NCBI GenBank assembly: GCA_018697195.1
Contig: CM031859.1
Coordinates: 55,614,650 to 55,678,649 of the forward strand
Source: Certhia americana
Lineage: Eukaryota; Chordata; Aves; Passeriformes; Certhiidae
DNA length: 64,000 nt
Direction of reading: 5' to 3'
Numbering within the stretch: position 1 is the stretch's first letter; every line of letters begins with the position of its first letter. The notes below the pieces were generated by a model. That model did no database searches. It had not been told where the DNA came from and worked only from the letters and a program-made list of their open reading frames with translations. The position numbers and the translations under genes were made by a program. Shown one piece after another: positions 47,259 through 57,524 of the stretch.

Positions 47259-50200
47259 AGGAAAAAAAACCCCAAAAAAACAACCAACCAACAAAACAAA
47301 AAAAGCCTGCAAGAGAGTCATCCTGCTCTCATTTTGGTACCTGTACCCAGTGCCAGGAAGAAGCAACTGCAGACGAGCAATTCCAGCTAAGCCCTGGGAT
47401 GAAGCATACTTGATACAGATCAACTATTTAGAGAATGTAAGAAGCACTAAATTCACATGCGCAACAAACAGACTTAAGACTCAATATATTTCAAGACCAG
47501 GTCAGGGTCAAGTTCAGACACATTATCAGAGGTTTCAGAAGCCACTCTTTGAACACACCTGCCAACCTATTGCTACAATGTGAGCTCTCCATTGTAAAGA
47601 GGGGCTGCTAAGTACAAATCATACACGTTAGGGCTTTCACTCCTTTTTCTGTCCCCTTTCCAAGTAGTTTTTTGCACAGAAGCACAGCTCAAGCAATCTT
47701 GAGCCAACATCCTCTTCTTTTTTTGCTTCCTTCCTCTTCCTTCTCCATTTGCCCTTGGAGAAAATAGCTGCTGTCAAAATTCTCAGTCTAGAACAGCAAA
47801 ACTGGCAGCACGGGAGCTGAAGACAGGCTCTGAGAGCCCACACCCAGCCCTGCAGAGGGGACCCGCAGGGGTGAGCAGGAAACCTGCTATCACAGAACCT
47901 ACAGAGTGTAATCTCACTCTGGCCAGAGACTCACCCAGCTGGCCATGATGTCTACAAGCTGATACAGTTAATGTGACCACCAACTACAAAGACTAACATA
48001 TCCCAGGCTAATTAGGCTTTGGAGACAGTTTGGCTTGGGAGTTTTGTTGGTTTTAAGCTCAGGAGGAAGAGCCAGAAGATGTTTGTCAACTGCTGTATGG
48101 ATCACCACACAGATGTTAACGAAGTTTTCCCTGCTGTATTTAGGAGCAAGCTTTTCCACTCCTGCTCATTCTACCAGATACACCTGTTTGCCTGTCTTGA
48201 GAATTCAAACCGATGACTAACACTACTGAAATCACAAGTTGAGCAAGATGCTAATAGACATCTTAAAAATCAAGTAATAGCAAGTTACTAAAACCAAACT
48301 AGACTTTTAAATACAGAGAGAAGTCATAGATAACTTTTTTTCACTGAATGCTGTAGAGCAATCCAAGCAGAACAGCAACCTTATGTATACAGGAAAAAAA
48401 AGTTAGTAAGAATAGTTTCATCTGGAAATCTAAAAGTAACTAGAATTTTAAAAAACAGACAAACAACAAACCCAAACAAAAAACCAAAACAAAATTAAAG
48501 AGGCCAAGTCAGAAATCTATGAAAGCCTGAGACCATAAGGATAGCACTACACATAATAAAAAAGTGAATGACATTTTCAGGTTAGAAAAGGCAAAGAATG
48601 TAAGGACAGAAAGTAGAAAGAGACATGTAAGCAGAATAAGCTAGCAACTTGCAGGAAGAAAGAAAAGAAAAAAGAAGTTGCTCACTCAAGTTTATAATGC
48701 TATTAGAATCTACCTGTTTCATCAGTGCTATTGAAAATGCAAGGTAATGTGGTTGAAACTAGAAAACCAATTTAATTTGTTGCTTCATCTTGACTCATGA
48801 GAGCAAAAAGCTTGAAGTGACTTCCAAATACAAGGCTCTTGAATACAAGCGAGGCTGAAAAAGCTGCTGGCTCTGCTTTTGTCTGGACATACCACTGCTG
48901 CTGCCACTTCACTTCAGGCAGTGACAGTGCTGATACACTAATGAGAGTCCACGGGTCTGCTGCACTTGTAAGTGAAGATGGCAAAGCAGCTCTAGGGGGA
49001 AAGAGGAGAGTTAGAGCACTAATCTGAAAGCAGACTGAAGTTTGTAGCAGAAGGTGACAATAGACTGGGGCAGCTTAGCAGGGTGGAGGATGTGGCAGAG
49101 GTATGACTACACACAAATCCAGAGATAAACTAGAACTGAAGGGATTAAAACTCCCACAAAACTAATCTTGCACTACTTAATAATTTTTAAAGTATTTACA
49201 AATACTCAGCAATATCACATGTGTTTACAAATAGTTGGTGCTATCACGTAACAGGATGTCAAAGCAGCAGGTCTGCACTTATCAACCACGACCTTTCCAT
49301 GAATCATGACCAGTGAAGTTATCTGTGTTCCAACAGCCACGAGCTCATAAAGTTTACAGTGAGCAGGATATAAGGAAAATAACCTCAGCATTTAGCCTTG
49401 CACATTTAATTCTTCACTGGGTACAGACACACAGACTTCACAACTGAATAATCATTCTACACACCAGCTGTGAGTATGTAAGTTCCCTGAAATTAACCCA
49501 TCTCTAGTTACAAAGTACATTTTATCACTTGCTCCAAGGTCATAAAACATTTCTAGAGTATAAAACAGCCAAGTCCAGAAAGGGTTGAACTTAATAAAAA
49601 CTTCAAGATCCCTACAGCTTGTGAGAATGAGGTTTTGAAACTTAGTTTTTCATTTCATTTGAAAGATACCAATTAACCATTATCAAGAAAACACTGGGGA
49701 TAGTTCATGTTTTCCATAATAACTTTAAAAAAAATCATCACTAGAAATGACTGCAAGTAATTTCTGCTCACAGTCATATGTTAGAATCAATCCTGTAATA
49801 CAAAGTCCCCCGAACTTTAAAAAATAAGAGATTGATATGCAGATATTAAAAGTGAATATCAACACTGGAGTGTGTCAATTACCGTGGTGGACCTGCTGAC
49901 TCAAAGAACAGCATGACCCATACATGGAAAATACCTCCAAGGAGTTCTCCACTCCAACCTTAATGTCTAGACTAAGCCAGAATTTTGAGCCCAAATTTTG
50001 GCAGAGCACACATGTTTCCATTATTTCAGCCTGCTATACAGGCTCTGACATCAAAGCAACCGTGTAATATTAGCAAAGTTCTCTTGGCAAGCCAGATGAG
50101 AAAAAAACACCACAAAGTAACAGCTTTCAGTAATCGGTTTTTACTGATGACACAATGGCCTGCATCACCTCCAAGTTGTCTTCGACCTTTATTACTCTTC

Positions 50201-51082
50201 TTCATAACATCCATGGCCAGCAACACTTGGTATCAACAAGTGATTGGGTTGATTACTTGGGAAGAAGAGTTGCCAGACTTACTGGATACTAAACAAAATG
50301 GTTCTTTGAAGTAACTCCCCTTGTCATTGCAGATGCTGTGTTTAACAGTAACAGTAGCAGAAGTACCACCAGCAGCCACAAACATAAGCATGGCTAGCAC
50401 TTTGTGCAAAATAAAAAACATAAACAAAATCACTAGGTAGAGGTACACTGGCGGCATGCGATTTTATGTTTTCCAGGCTAAGCCTTTCAGAAGACTTTAT
50501 GAAACAGGCCACTTTCTCCCCATTTCAGGGGAGCTAGCATTCTTTTTGATGATCGATGTAAAATTAACACATTTCTCTGCAAGTTTAGAGAGCTCGCGGC
50601 TGAACAGATACCTGGAACTGCTGCCGGCAGCTTCTCCCTGTCTGGAGAGGAAACTTGCATCATCGCAGATTACCGCACACTAACAAAAAATCCCAAACCC
50701 AACAAAGCAGGTGGACTGTGAAGGGGACTTCAGAAGCAGTGCTCCGTGCCTGTGCCAGCGCCAGGAGCCCACCCAGGCGGGTTGAGGGGGCCGGGAGCGC
50801 CGGCCGCACACCTGCGGGCAGCGGCAGCCCCCGACGGTGATGCCCCGTGCGGCGCCGAGCACGTGTGACCCACAGCACAGCCCTGACATAATCAGCTCCG
50901 TGACATGGTCACGGCTGTCCCGACAGCAGCCCCCGCCGCCCCTCGCCCTCCGGCCGCGGGGCAGAGCAGCCGGAGCCCGCCCGTGCCCGGGAACCCCCGG
51001 GGTGGCCCCGCCAACGGGGCGCGGCCATCGCCCCCCGCCCGCCTGTCCCTGCGGCCGGGGCCGACCCCTCTCCCTCACTTAC

Positions 51083-51235
51083 TCCTCTCCGGAGCTCGCA
51101 CCCGCGGCGGCGGCAGCAGCTCCCGGCGGCACCGGCCACGACCCCTTCGCTTCTTCCGCCCCCTTCCTCCCGCAGCCGCGCTGGCCCCGCCCCGGCCCTG
51201 CCCGCCGCCGCCTCCCGCCGCCGGCAATTTTTGAA
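51083..51235 (-). other. KATNA1: probable non-coding first exon of KATNA1
   Basis: On the - strand the CpG island has a strong donor, GAGAGGA|GTAAGTGAG (exon end at 51083). It could splice to the acceptor at 46153 to form a 5' UTR. The upstream limit is a guess, since no transcript evidence is available. Confidence 0.4.
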
Positions 51236-51247
51236 GGCAAATCCGGC

Positions 51248-51259
51248 TGCGTCACTTCC
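51248..51259 (-). promoter_or_regulatory. composite ETS/CRE-like site
   Basis: Read on the - strand the sequence is GGAAGTGACGCA, an ETS core joined to an ATF/CREB-like half site. This combination is common in TATA-less housekeeping promoters. It sits just upstream of the inferred KATNA1 start. Confidence 0.4.
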
Positions 51260-51378
51260 AGGGAAGGGGACGGGGCAGAAGGGCCGCCCAGCCGGGCCAA
51301 GGAGCTGGTGTCTGTTTGAGCGTCATTACTGAAAGCGAAGAGCTGTTTTTTTGGTTTTAAATTTTAAAGAGTAGCGGG

Positions 51379-51400
51379 AAAAAAAAAAAAAAAAAAAAAA
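51379..51400 (+). repeat. 22-base poly(A) tract
   Basis: An uninterrupted A run. On the - strand it is T22, downstream of the tRNA gene and upstream of the KATNA1 promoter. Confidence 0.9.
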
Positions 51401-51411
51401 GAGGCGACGAG

Positions 51412-51416
51412 AAAAA
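51412..51416 (-). terminator. Pol III terminator of tRNA-Gly
   Basis: T5 on the - strand, seven bases past the discriminator base of the tRNA. It has the expected form and distance for RNA polymerase III termination. The T22 run 11 bases further on could act as a backup. Confidence 0.85.
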
Positions 51417-51423
51417 GAGCAAC

Positions 51424-51494
51424 TGCATTGGCCGGGAATCGAACCCGGGCCTCCCGCGTGGCAGGCGAGAATTCTACCACTGAACCACCAATGC
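51424..51494 (-). tRNA. tRNA-Gly(GCC)
   Basis: The 71-nt - strand sequence from GCATTGGTGGTTCAGTGGTA to the discriminator A folds as a full cloverleaf. The acceptor stem GCATTGG pairs with CCAATGC, the anticodon GCC lies at 51460-51462, and the T arm is CCGGG-TTCGATT-CCCGG. A box (TGGTTCAGTGG) and B box (GGTTCGATTCC) are intact. It looks identical to the common vertebrate tRNA-Gly(GCC), with no intron and no SINE tail, and T5 follows. It should be a working gene. It lies in the same orientation as, and about 170 bp upstream of, the inferred KATNA1 first exon. Confidence 0.97.
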
Positions 51495-52919
51495 CTGTGC
51501 ATGGAAAGCTGTTTGTCTTCCTTACTCAAAGCTGACAAACGCGACTTCCCTCACCCCACCGAACCTACCTGAGATTTCGTCCCGGTGGTCGAGGGCCTCC
51601 CTTCGGCTGTTTTCTTTCCGTAACTCACAAATGTGAGTTTTGCCAAGTAAATAGCAAGCACTTACTTTTACCTACTTGCTCTTTGCTTGTGACTCGTCTG
51701 CACTTCTTAAAACTTTCATGGATGGTGCTCTGGGAAAGAAAACGCACTTGAGAGGGCTGAGGAAAACCTGCTGCCGAGCGGACACAGAGCAGGAAACTGC
51801 CCTTAAGTGTCCCTGATGGAGCAGTACCTCGTCACCTGTCTAAATAGACTCAGCTGCCTAGCAACAAATAGGATCTAAAGGTTGGGCACAATGCAGGAGG
51901 TTTATGTTAGTCCTTCAGGGTGAACTCCAAACGCTCACAGCAGTATGTCATCCTGTAATTAAGTACATCACATCCATTCTTACTCGTCTTGTTACTCTTT
52001 TTCTACCCAGTCTTAAACTGGTAGTTTTAGTCTCATCACTTTAACAACTGTCTAGGTTTAAATCATTGCTACATTACTTCTTCTGTAAAGACACAGCTGC
52101 TGCTGAGTTTCTAAAATTTTAAATGTATCACATCGCTTGGTTGATATGAGCGGGAGGAATTTCCTTTTAGCCCTTTGTAGGTGGACTGATGAATAAAAAA
52201 TGATGCTGTACTTCTACAACCACTTCTACAACCACCTCCCCAAATGTAGAAGAATTAGGATGTAACTGGATATAACTCAGTCTCTCCAATAACACATTAG
52301 CTTCTGCATTTGCATTTGAGATCTGCGCTTAAAGGGGATTTTCACAAAGACAAATACAGATTGAAGCTGTGACACATTGTCCTCTTAAGGTACAGCTTCA
52401 TGGCACATAATGTACACATAATTAAATAAAAATTATAATATAGTTAATAAGATTTACTTATTTTGATGAAAGAGGCAGCAGAGGACTCTGAAACACCAAC
52501 AAATTGAACGTCTTGAACATCAACATGTATACTTTTGAGAACAGGTTGCAAACATGACAGCCAAGTAAAACAGCATTCCTGCTGTTACACTTGTGCTATT
52601 TTATTGCTAAACAGTAGAGTTGTTGCAGCATAAATCGGGACTTGCAGAAGAGGGATGTGAAGGACAGAAAAGTAAATGCAATTGGGCAACTAGTGTTTAC
52701 ATTTCATGTCTGAATAGCCAAAATAAGGATGTGATTTTCACTTCCTGTAAAGACTGAGTGTGGGGTTTATTATTCAATCAAGTGTTACACTACAGAAACT
52801 GATTCCTAGAAAACAGAAACAGTTTCTACAACTCAGCAAGTTCACTGACTACCAGTAGCTGATAATTCAGTTAGGCTGCTCACAAGAGCTGGAATTCTCT
52901 TATTCTGAATCAACTTTTA

Positions 52920-53280
52920 AGGTGTCAGCGCAGCCACTCACATCCTGTCCCCCAGGTCAAACACCCATGCTGTGCGTTCAGTCAGCAGGGGCAAGGAAGC
53001 CTCTGCAGCTCAACTGCTGGGCACTGACAAACTGGAAACTTGGACGAAGGGGATGGGTGCTCCAGTGTACCTATTGGAAAAGTCAGCACAGACGCACATT
53101 CTTTTCATATGAACATCAGAAGTCTTGGAGATCATGGTCCAAGCCACCACCCCATAAGCCCCTAAGACTCAAATATGCCAATGGGCATTCAGAGATCACA
53201 TGGCATACATGTAGCTGGATTGCAGGAATGCAGAGACCTGGCAAAAGGGGATGCCCAGGTCATGATCGAGACAAGTAAAA
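52920..53280. other. unrecognised GC-richer block
   Basis: The base composition rises here against AT-rich flanks, and a 118-codon + strand frame with no family motif spans it. It could be a decayed LTR or an old retroposon. I cannot assign it. Confidence 0.3.
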
Positions 53281-53450
53281 ATACTCAAAAGAACAGTGAA
53301 TAACTTACTATGGCCATGAGATAATGCAAGATTAAGTTTACTAGCTAGACACAGAATAAAGGAATGATCCGCTTACGCAGAATTGTGGGATGGTCTATGT
53401 ATTTAATTGGAGAATCCAAAAGAACTGATAGTCTTATAATACAAAAAAGG

Positions 53451-53510
53451 CATTATATATACATATACACACAGAATATGTCTATATATATCTATAGAGA
53501 TATATATAAA
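53451..53510. repeat. AT/TATATA-rich microsatellite
   Basis: Imperfect repeats of TATATACATATACACAC and CTATATATATCTATAGAG. Confidence 0.8.
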
Positions 53511-55634
53511 TCAGTAAACTTGAATAGTGCCTTTATCATGAGCATCTTAAGGCATTCAAACATTTTACTATGACATTGACCCAATTCATTATCTTTTTTG
53601 CTTTGGCTGAAATAAAGCAAACAGATTTTAAAGGTCTCATCTGAAATACCCACAACATCTGAAGCAAAAGCCTAATAGCATCTTCAGTGACAGCAGCATC
53701 ATCTAAGAACCCACCCACTGCACTGCCTATCAGCTGAATAATATTAAAAAGAGTCTAAATAAATCATTCCCACTGACAGTTTTTGCAACAGCGGTAGATA
53801 CATCAGTCTCAAAGAGACTTTCTAGCCATATATTCTATAGATTCTATTACAAATTGAGGATAGAAAAGATACAGCAAGAGGGCCTGCCCGAGGATAGAAT
53901 GCCACTGAATATCAAATAGTATTTACAGTACAAGTTATAGGATTATAGAACATTTTATAAATACAATTAATATGTATACAAGGGCACATAAAAGAGAAAC
54001 TTGTTTTCATGCTTTACAAAGTAAAAGTAACCTGAACTAAAACTTACTGCAGAATTCCACAACTGCTGGCTAGGAGCCTTTCTTCTCCACTGCCTGTACA
54101 AACCAATCCCCATTGTAGGTCACCGGTGAAACACCCACGTTTTAAGCAGCAACTATGAAGAATCTCAACAGACTCTGAATCTATGTATGAAACATCAAGT
54201 TTCAAAACATGGGTAAGGCAGAGCATGCTGGAGAGTTGTGACAACATTCACGAGTAACTGACTTTCTCAGAGGAGAACCTGGACTGTAACGAACTGCACT
54301 TTTTGCAAGGAAATACATAATACTGCAGCATATAGGTGGCAAAATTCAAACAAGGAACATTACAACGTCTAACACGATATTAGAAAACGCCAGAAGCATC
54401 TACCAAAAATGTTGTCAGGATCATAAAGATGTGAGCACTTCCTGTTTAAAAAAAGCAAAAGGGTATCTAGTATTTCAGTACTTGCACATGTCCTTAAAAG
54501 AATCAATAATTTCCTTTACTAAAAGCAACTGGTTTTTCTTTTTAGACCAATGGTGCCTTTACAGGTACTTTTATTGTTTTTTTTAGAATTATTTTTAAAT
54601 TGCCTAAGATCAGTAATAGTATTAAACAGGAACACACCATAGTATAGTGCAGGCAGAAGAGAGAAATATTCAGATGAAAAGGCAATTTTAAGAGTCAATT
54701 TAATGAACAGATATTATTTTCTCTGCACACTTCAAAAATGGTGAGGCAGGCTTGATTAAATTACCTTCAACCAGCAATATATTATACTTTGCTCCAAGAC
54801 AAGTAGACCAGTTTTACTGGGATACTTACTATGAAGGAGGATAATCTTTAAAAGTTTATTTACATGAAAAGCAATCTTTTTTTACATAATGTATAAAATG
54901 GAGTAGTTATGCACTGCAGCCATTTTATAATAATTAAGCTAAATGAAATTAATCTTAAAAGTTACTCTATTTCAACATCTGTGGGAAAGACAGAACAGGA
55001 ATTGTTTTATTAAGCTGCAAACTCATTTTCATTATAGAAAGCAACTAACTAACAAACAAACTCTTGTTTGAGAAAGCAACTTCTCATTACCATCTTCTAA
55101 ACATTATACACACTTCACAGTAGAGGGGTGAACTTCCTCAAACATTTTCTTCTCTAACAAAGTATGTTTAAGAAGTTTCCTCATTGCCAATCTGCTGCAG
55201 CTCCTCAGTTATGTCAGTATAAATCATTTTTGGACCACATTATAAACTGGATCATTCAAATGACCACACTCACAAGAAAGGGAACTCCAAATCCTAACCA
55301 ACAAGCACTTTCTTCACTGATCCAGTATTTAGGACAGTACTAGAGACAGTTGCACTGGCACAAAGCGAGACACTGGACTGGAGCACAGAAAGAGAACAAA
55401 TGGCCATAAGCAAACAAAAGAGCTTGGTGGGAAAAGTAAACTGGTAACTGATGTTTGCTGCGAGAACAGCTATGAACACCAATTTCATTTATATAGTTGC
55501 AATGCCAGTGCAATGGCACAAATAATAATTTAGGAAAGCAGTAATGCTTACATGCGTGTTATTAGATTATCCACTGGAATTCAATTCCAAGGAAGAAGAA
55601 ATGTTTCAAAAGACATTTTTACTAAAAATAGTGC

Positions 55635-55654
55635 TTTTTTTTTTTTTTTTTTTT
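55635..55654 (+). repeat. 20-base poly(T) tract
   Basis: An uninterrupted T run within the LATS1 3' UTR or its flank. It reads as poly(A) on the - strand. Confidence 0.85.
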
Positions 55655-57008
55655 ACCACTGTGTTTATTTTAGGAAAAAGAAGGATAGAGACAAAAACAT
55701 AATTCTTTCTGCCTCTCAACACGAACTCCTGGTCTTATCCAGTGAAGCTGCTTAGAGTGATGCTCCCATCCGTGCTCCATGTAGCCTCAACAGGCTCAGT
55801 GTTCTCCCACCATGAGACCCCACGAGATACCTGAGCATCTCCTACTAGAAATTAACCTAACAGTAATACAGAAGGCAGCAGGCACAGCTGTAAGTTCCTA
55901 ATTCTGTTCTGAACTGGGCTATGAAAGACAGAGCACTGAAACTGTACTGACAGACCCGTACACAGCCCTTCTCCTTAGTGCCTGTGAAACCAGCCAAGGG
56001 AAATGGGTCTCCACAAGAAGTCTCAAAAGTCATAATTTATAATCTTTTCCCATTACTACCTCAAATTTATCATAAATACACTACTCTAAAATTCATTTTT
56101 CAAACTAAAAATTCCAACTAAAACAGCACTGTACACACTTTACAATTTGGTTGTAGTCAGAAAATTGAACTAGATTTCAGTAAGTGTTGTTTCTAAGGCT
56201 CCTTTTTTCTCTTACATCTATAGAACTGATGACAGGAGACAATCAAGTTGTTTTTGAGTGAGCAGTCCTGCTTTGAGAGTACCAGTCCCACACTACAGTG
56301 TTACTAATATCAAATCCAATTACTATTTAATAAAATACTACTTCTAATGTTTTATCATCTTATGATCATACTATAGCCAAGACTGACACTTTCTTGTTTC
56401 AAAGCTGAGAACTAGGCCACTCCCACAGTAGCTGGAAACATTTCAGCAGATAGGTGGCTGGTTTTCCAACACTGTAAATAATAAGGCTAAATACAGTGAG
56501 AAGTGAGGGTACAGCAGCCTTTTTTTTCTCTTCAGAAATAGATCAGAGAACTTTATTAGCATAAAGTAGGTTTTATATTTGGTCAATACATGGAAAAACT
56601 GTGATTAAAAATTCTGAAGCAGAGATTTTTTTTCTCTAAAATTATTCAATATAAGTATAAATAGATACCAGGCATCTTAGGGGAAAAAAATAGCACTATT
56701 TCCTATTTTGAGTACTTAGAGTACAGAGGACCAATAACAATATTCAAGTGACTTTTTTTTACCTAACATCAAATCTCTGCTACATTAAACAATTAACATC
56801 ACTGGAATAAATTAATTTTGGGGAAGGACTTCCCTGTATTCTGAGGAAACAAAATGTACAGAGAGGGGAAATGAAGAAATAATTTTTTTAGCATCAAACA
56901 AAGTGTGCACCTATTTACCCTAGCAATCTTCTTTCAATTCTCTTAAAGAAGAGACTTTTCAAAAGCTATAGCTGCAAAATTGATTAATTTTTGACCTTTA
57001 TTCCTCTA

Positions 57009-57524
57009 CTAAACATAAACCAGATCACGACTCTGAACTCCTCTACCTGCCTGTTCATCATCATCATCATCATCTGACTGCTGTTCTGAGTTTTGGGAAC
57101 TACCATACTCATACTCAATGGGCTTTGGATTGTTGTATGGGTAGCCATTGTCATCAAAAAACCTTCGGAAGGTGAACTCATAAAAAGCATGTTCAGGATG
57201 TTTTCCATTTTTGTACCACCCATTAAGGGTATCATTTCTGTTCCCCTCCTTATCATCATCACTCCACAATTTATCTGGATCAACTGGATCAAAGTTTGAC
57301 GTATCCGTAGGATGAGCAATTTTGGGAATGTAGAAAGCAGACTGTCGCCGCAGATCGCTTGAAAAATCAATTGTTTTGAAAAATGGATGAGCTTTTATTT
57401 CATCTGCGCCGTTTTTGCCTAAACGATCTTCTGGCCCTCGGCAGAGTTTAATAATAAGGTCAGAGGCCTCTGGAGTCAGTTTAGCTTGAGGTGGAATATG
57501 AAGTGCTGTTTGCCAGTTGATAAC
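57009..57524 (-). CDS. LATS1: LATS1 terminal coding exon
   Basis: 172 codons including the TAG at 57009-57011. It starts VINWQTALHIPPQAKLTPEA and includes CRGPEDRLGKNGADEIKAHP (end of kinase domain). It ends with the AGC-type tail, including FDPVDPDKLWSDD, RRFFDDNGYPYNNPKP and SRDLVYV. The acceptor is TTTTAAG. An acidic run of six aspartates is encoded by a GAT-type repeat. Confidence 0.97.
   Translation of the reverse strand, partial: VINWQTALHIPPQAKLTPEASDLIIKLCRGPEDRLGKNGADEIKAHPFFKTIDFSSDLRRQSAFYIPKIAHPTDTSNFDPVDPDKLWSDDDKEGNRNDTLNGWYKNGKHPEHAFYEFTFRRFFDDNGYPYNNPKPIEYEYGSSQNSEQQSDDDDDDEQAGRGVQSRDLVYV

Larger units (their letters stand above)
46154..51082 (-). other. KATNA1: KATNA1 5' UTR intron (inferred)
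   Basis: This 4.9-kb stretch separates the first coding exon from the CpG island. It contains a two-copy 17-bp repeat (46784-46817) and an A run (47240-47258). No gene is recognised. Confidence 0.6.
50750..51320 (-). promoter_or_regulatory. KATNA1: CpG island, KATNA1 promoter
   Basis: This is the most CpG-dense stretch in the window, at the expected 5' end of KATNA1. It contains GC boxes (CCGCCC, CCCCGCCC) and, at 51248-51259, an ETS/CRE-like site. No other gene start is recognised around it, since LATS1 approaches with its 3' end. Confidence 0.75.
51500..57008 (-). other. LATS1: LATS1 3' UTR and downstream intergenic DNA
   Basis: The right-hand part must be LATS1 3' UTR. Where it ends is unclear. 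AATAAA on the - strand occurs at 56552, 55006, 54855, 54570, 52766 and 52600 (+ strand left edges), and I cannot choose between them without transcripts. The AATAAA at 56997, only a few bases past the stop, is unlikely to be used. The stretch also holds an AT microsatellite and a GC-richer block at 52920-53280. Confidence 0.55.

Noticed and set aside
50680..51319. Long overlapping frames on both strands in the CpG island
   Set aside because: High GC content suppresses stops. The translations are Pro/Arg/Ala-rich with no known domain.
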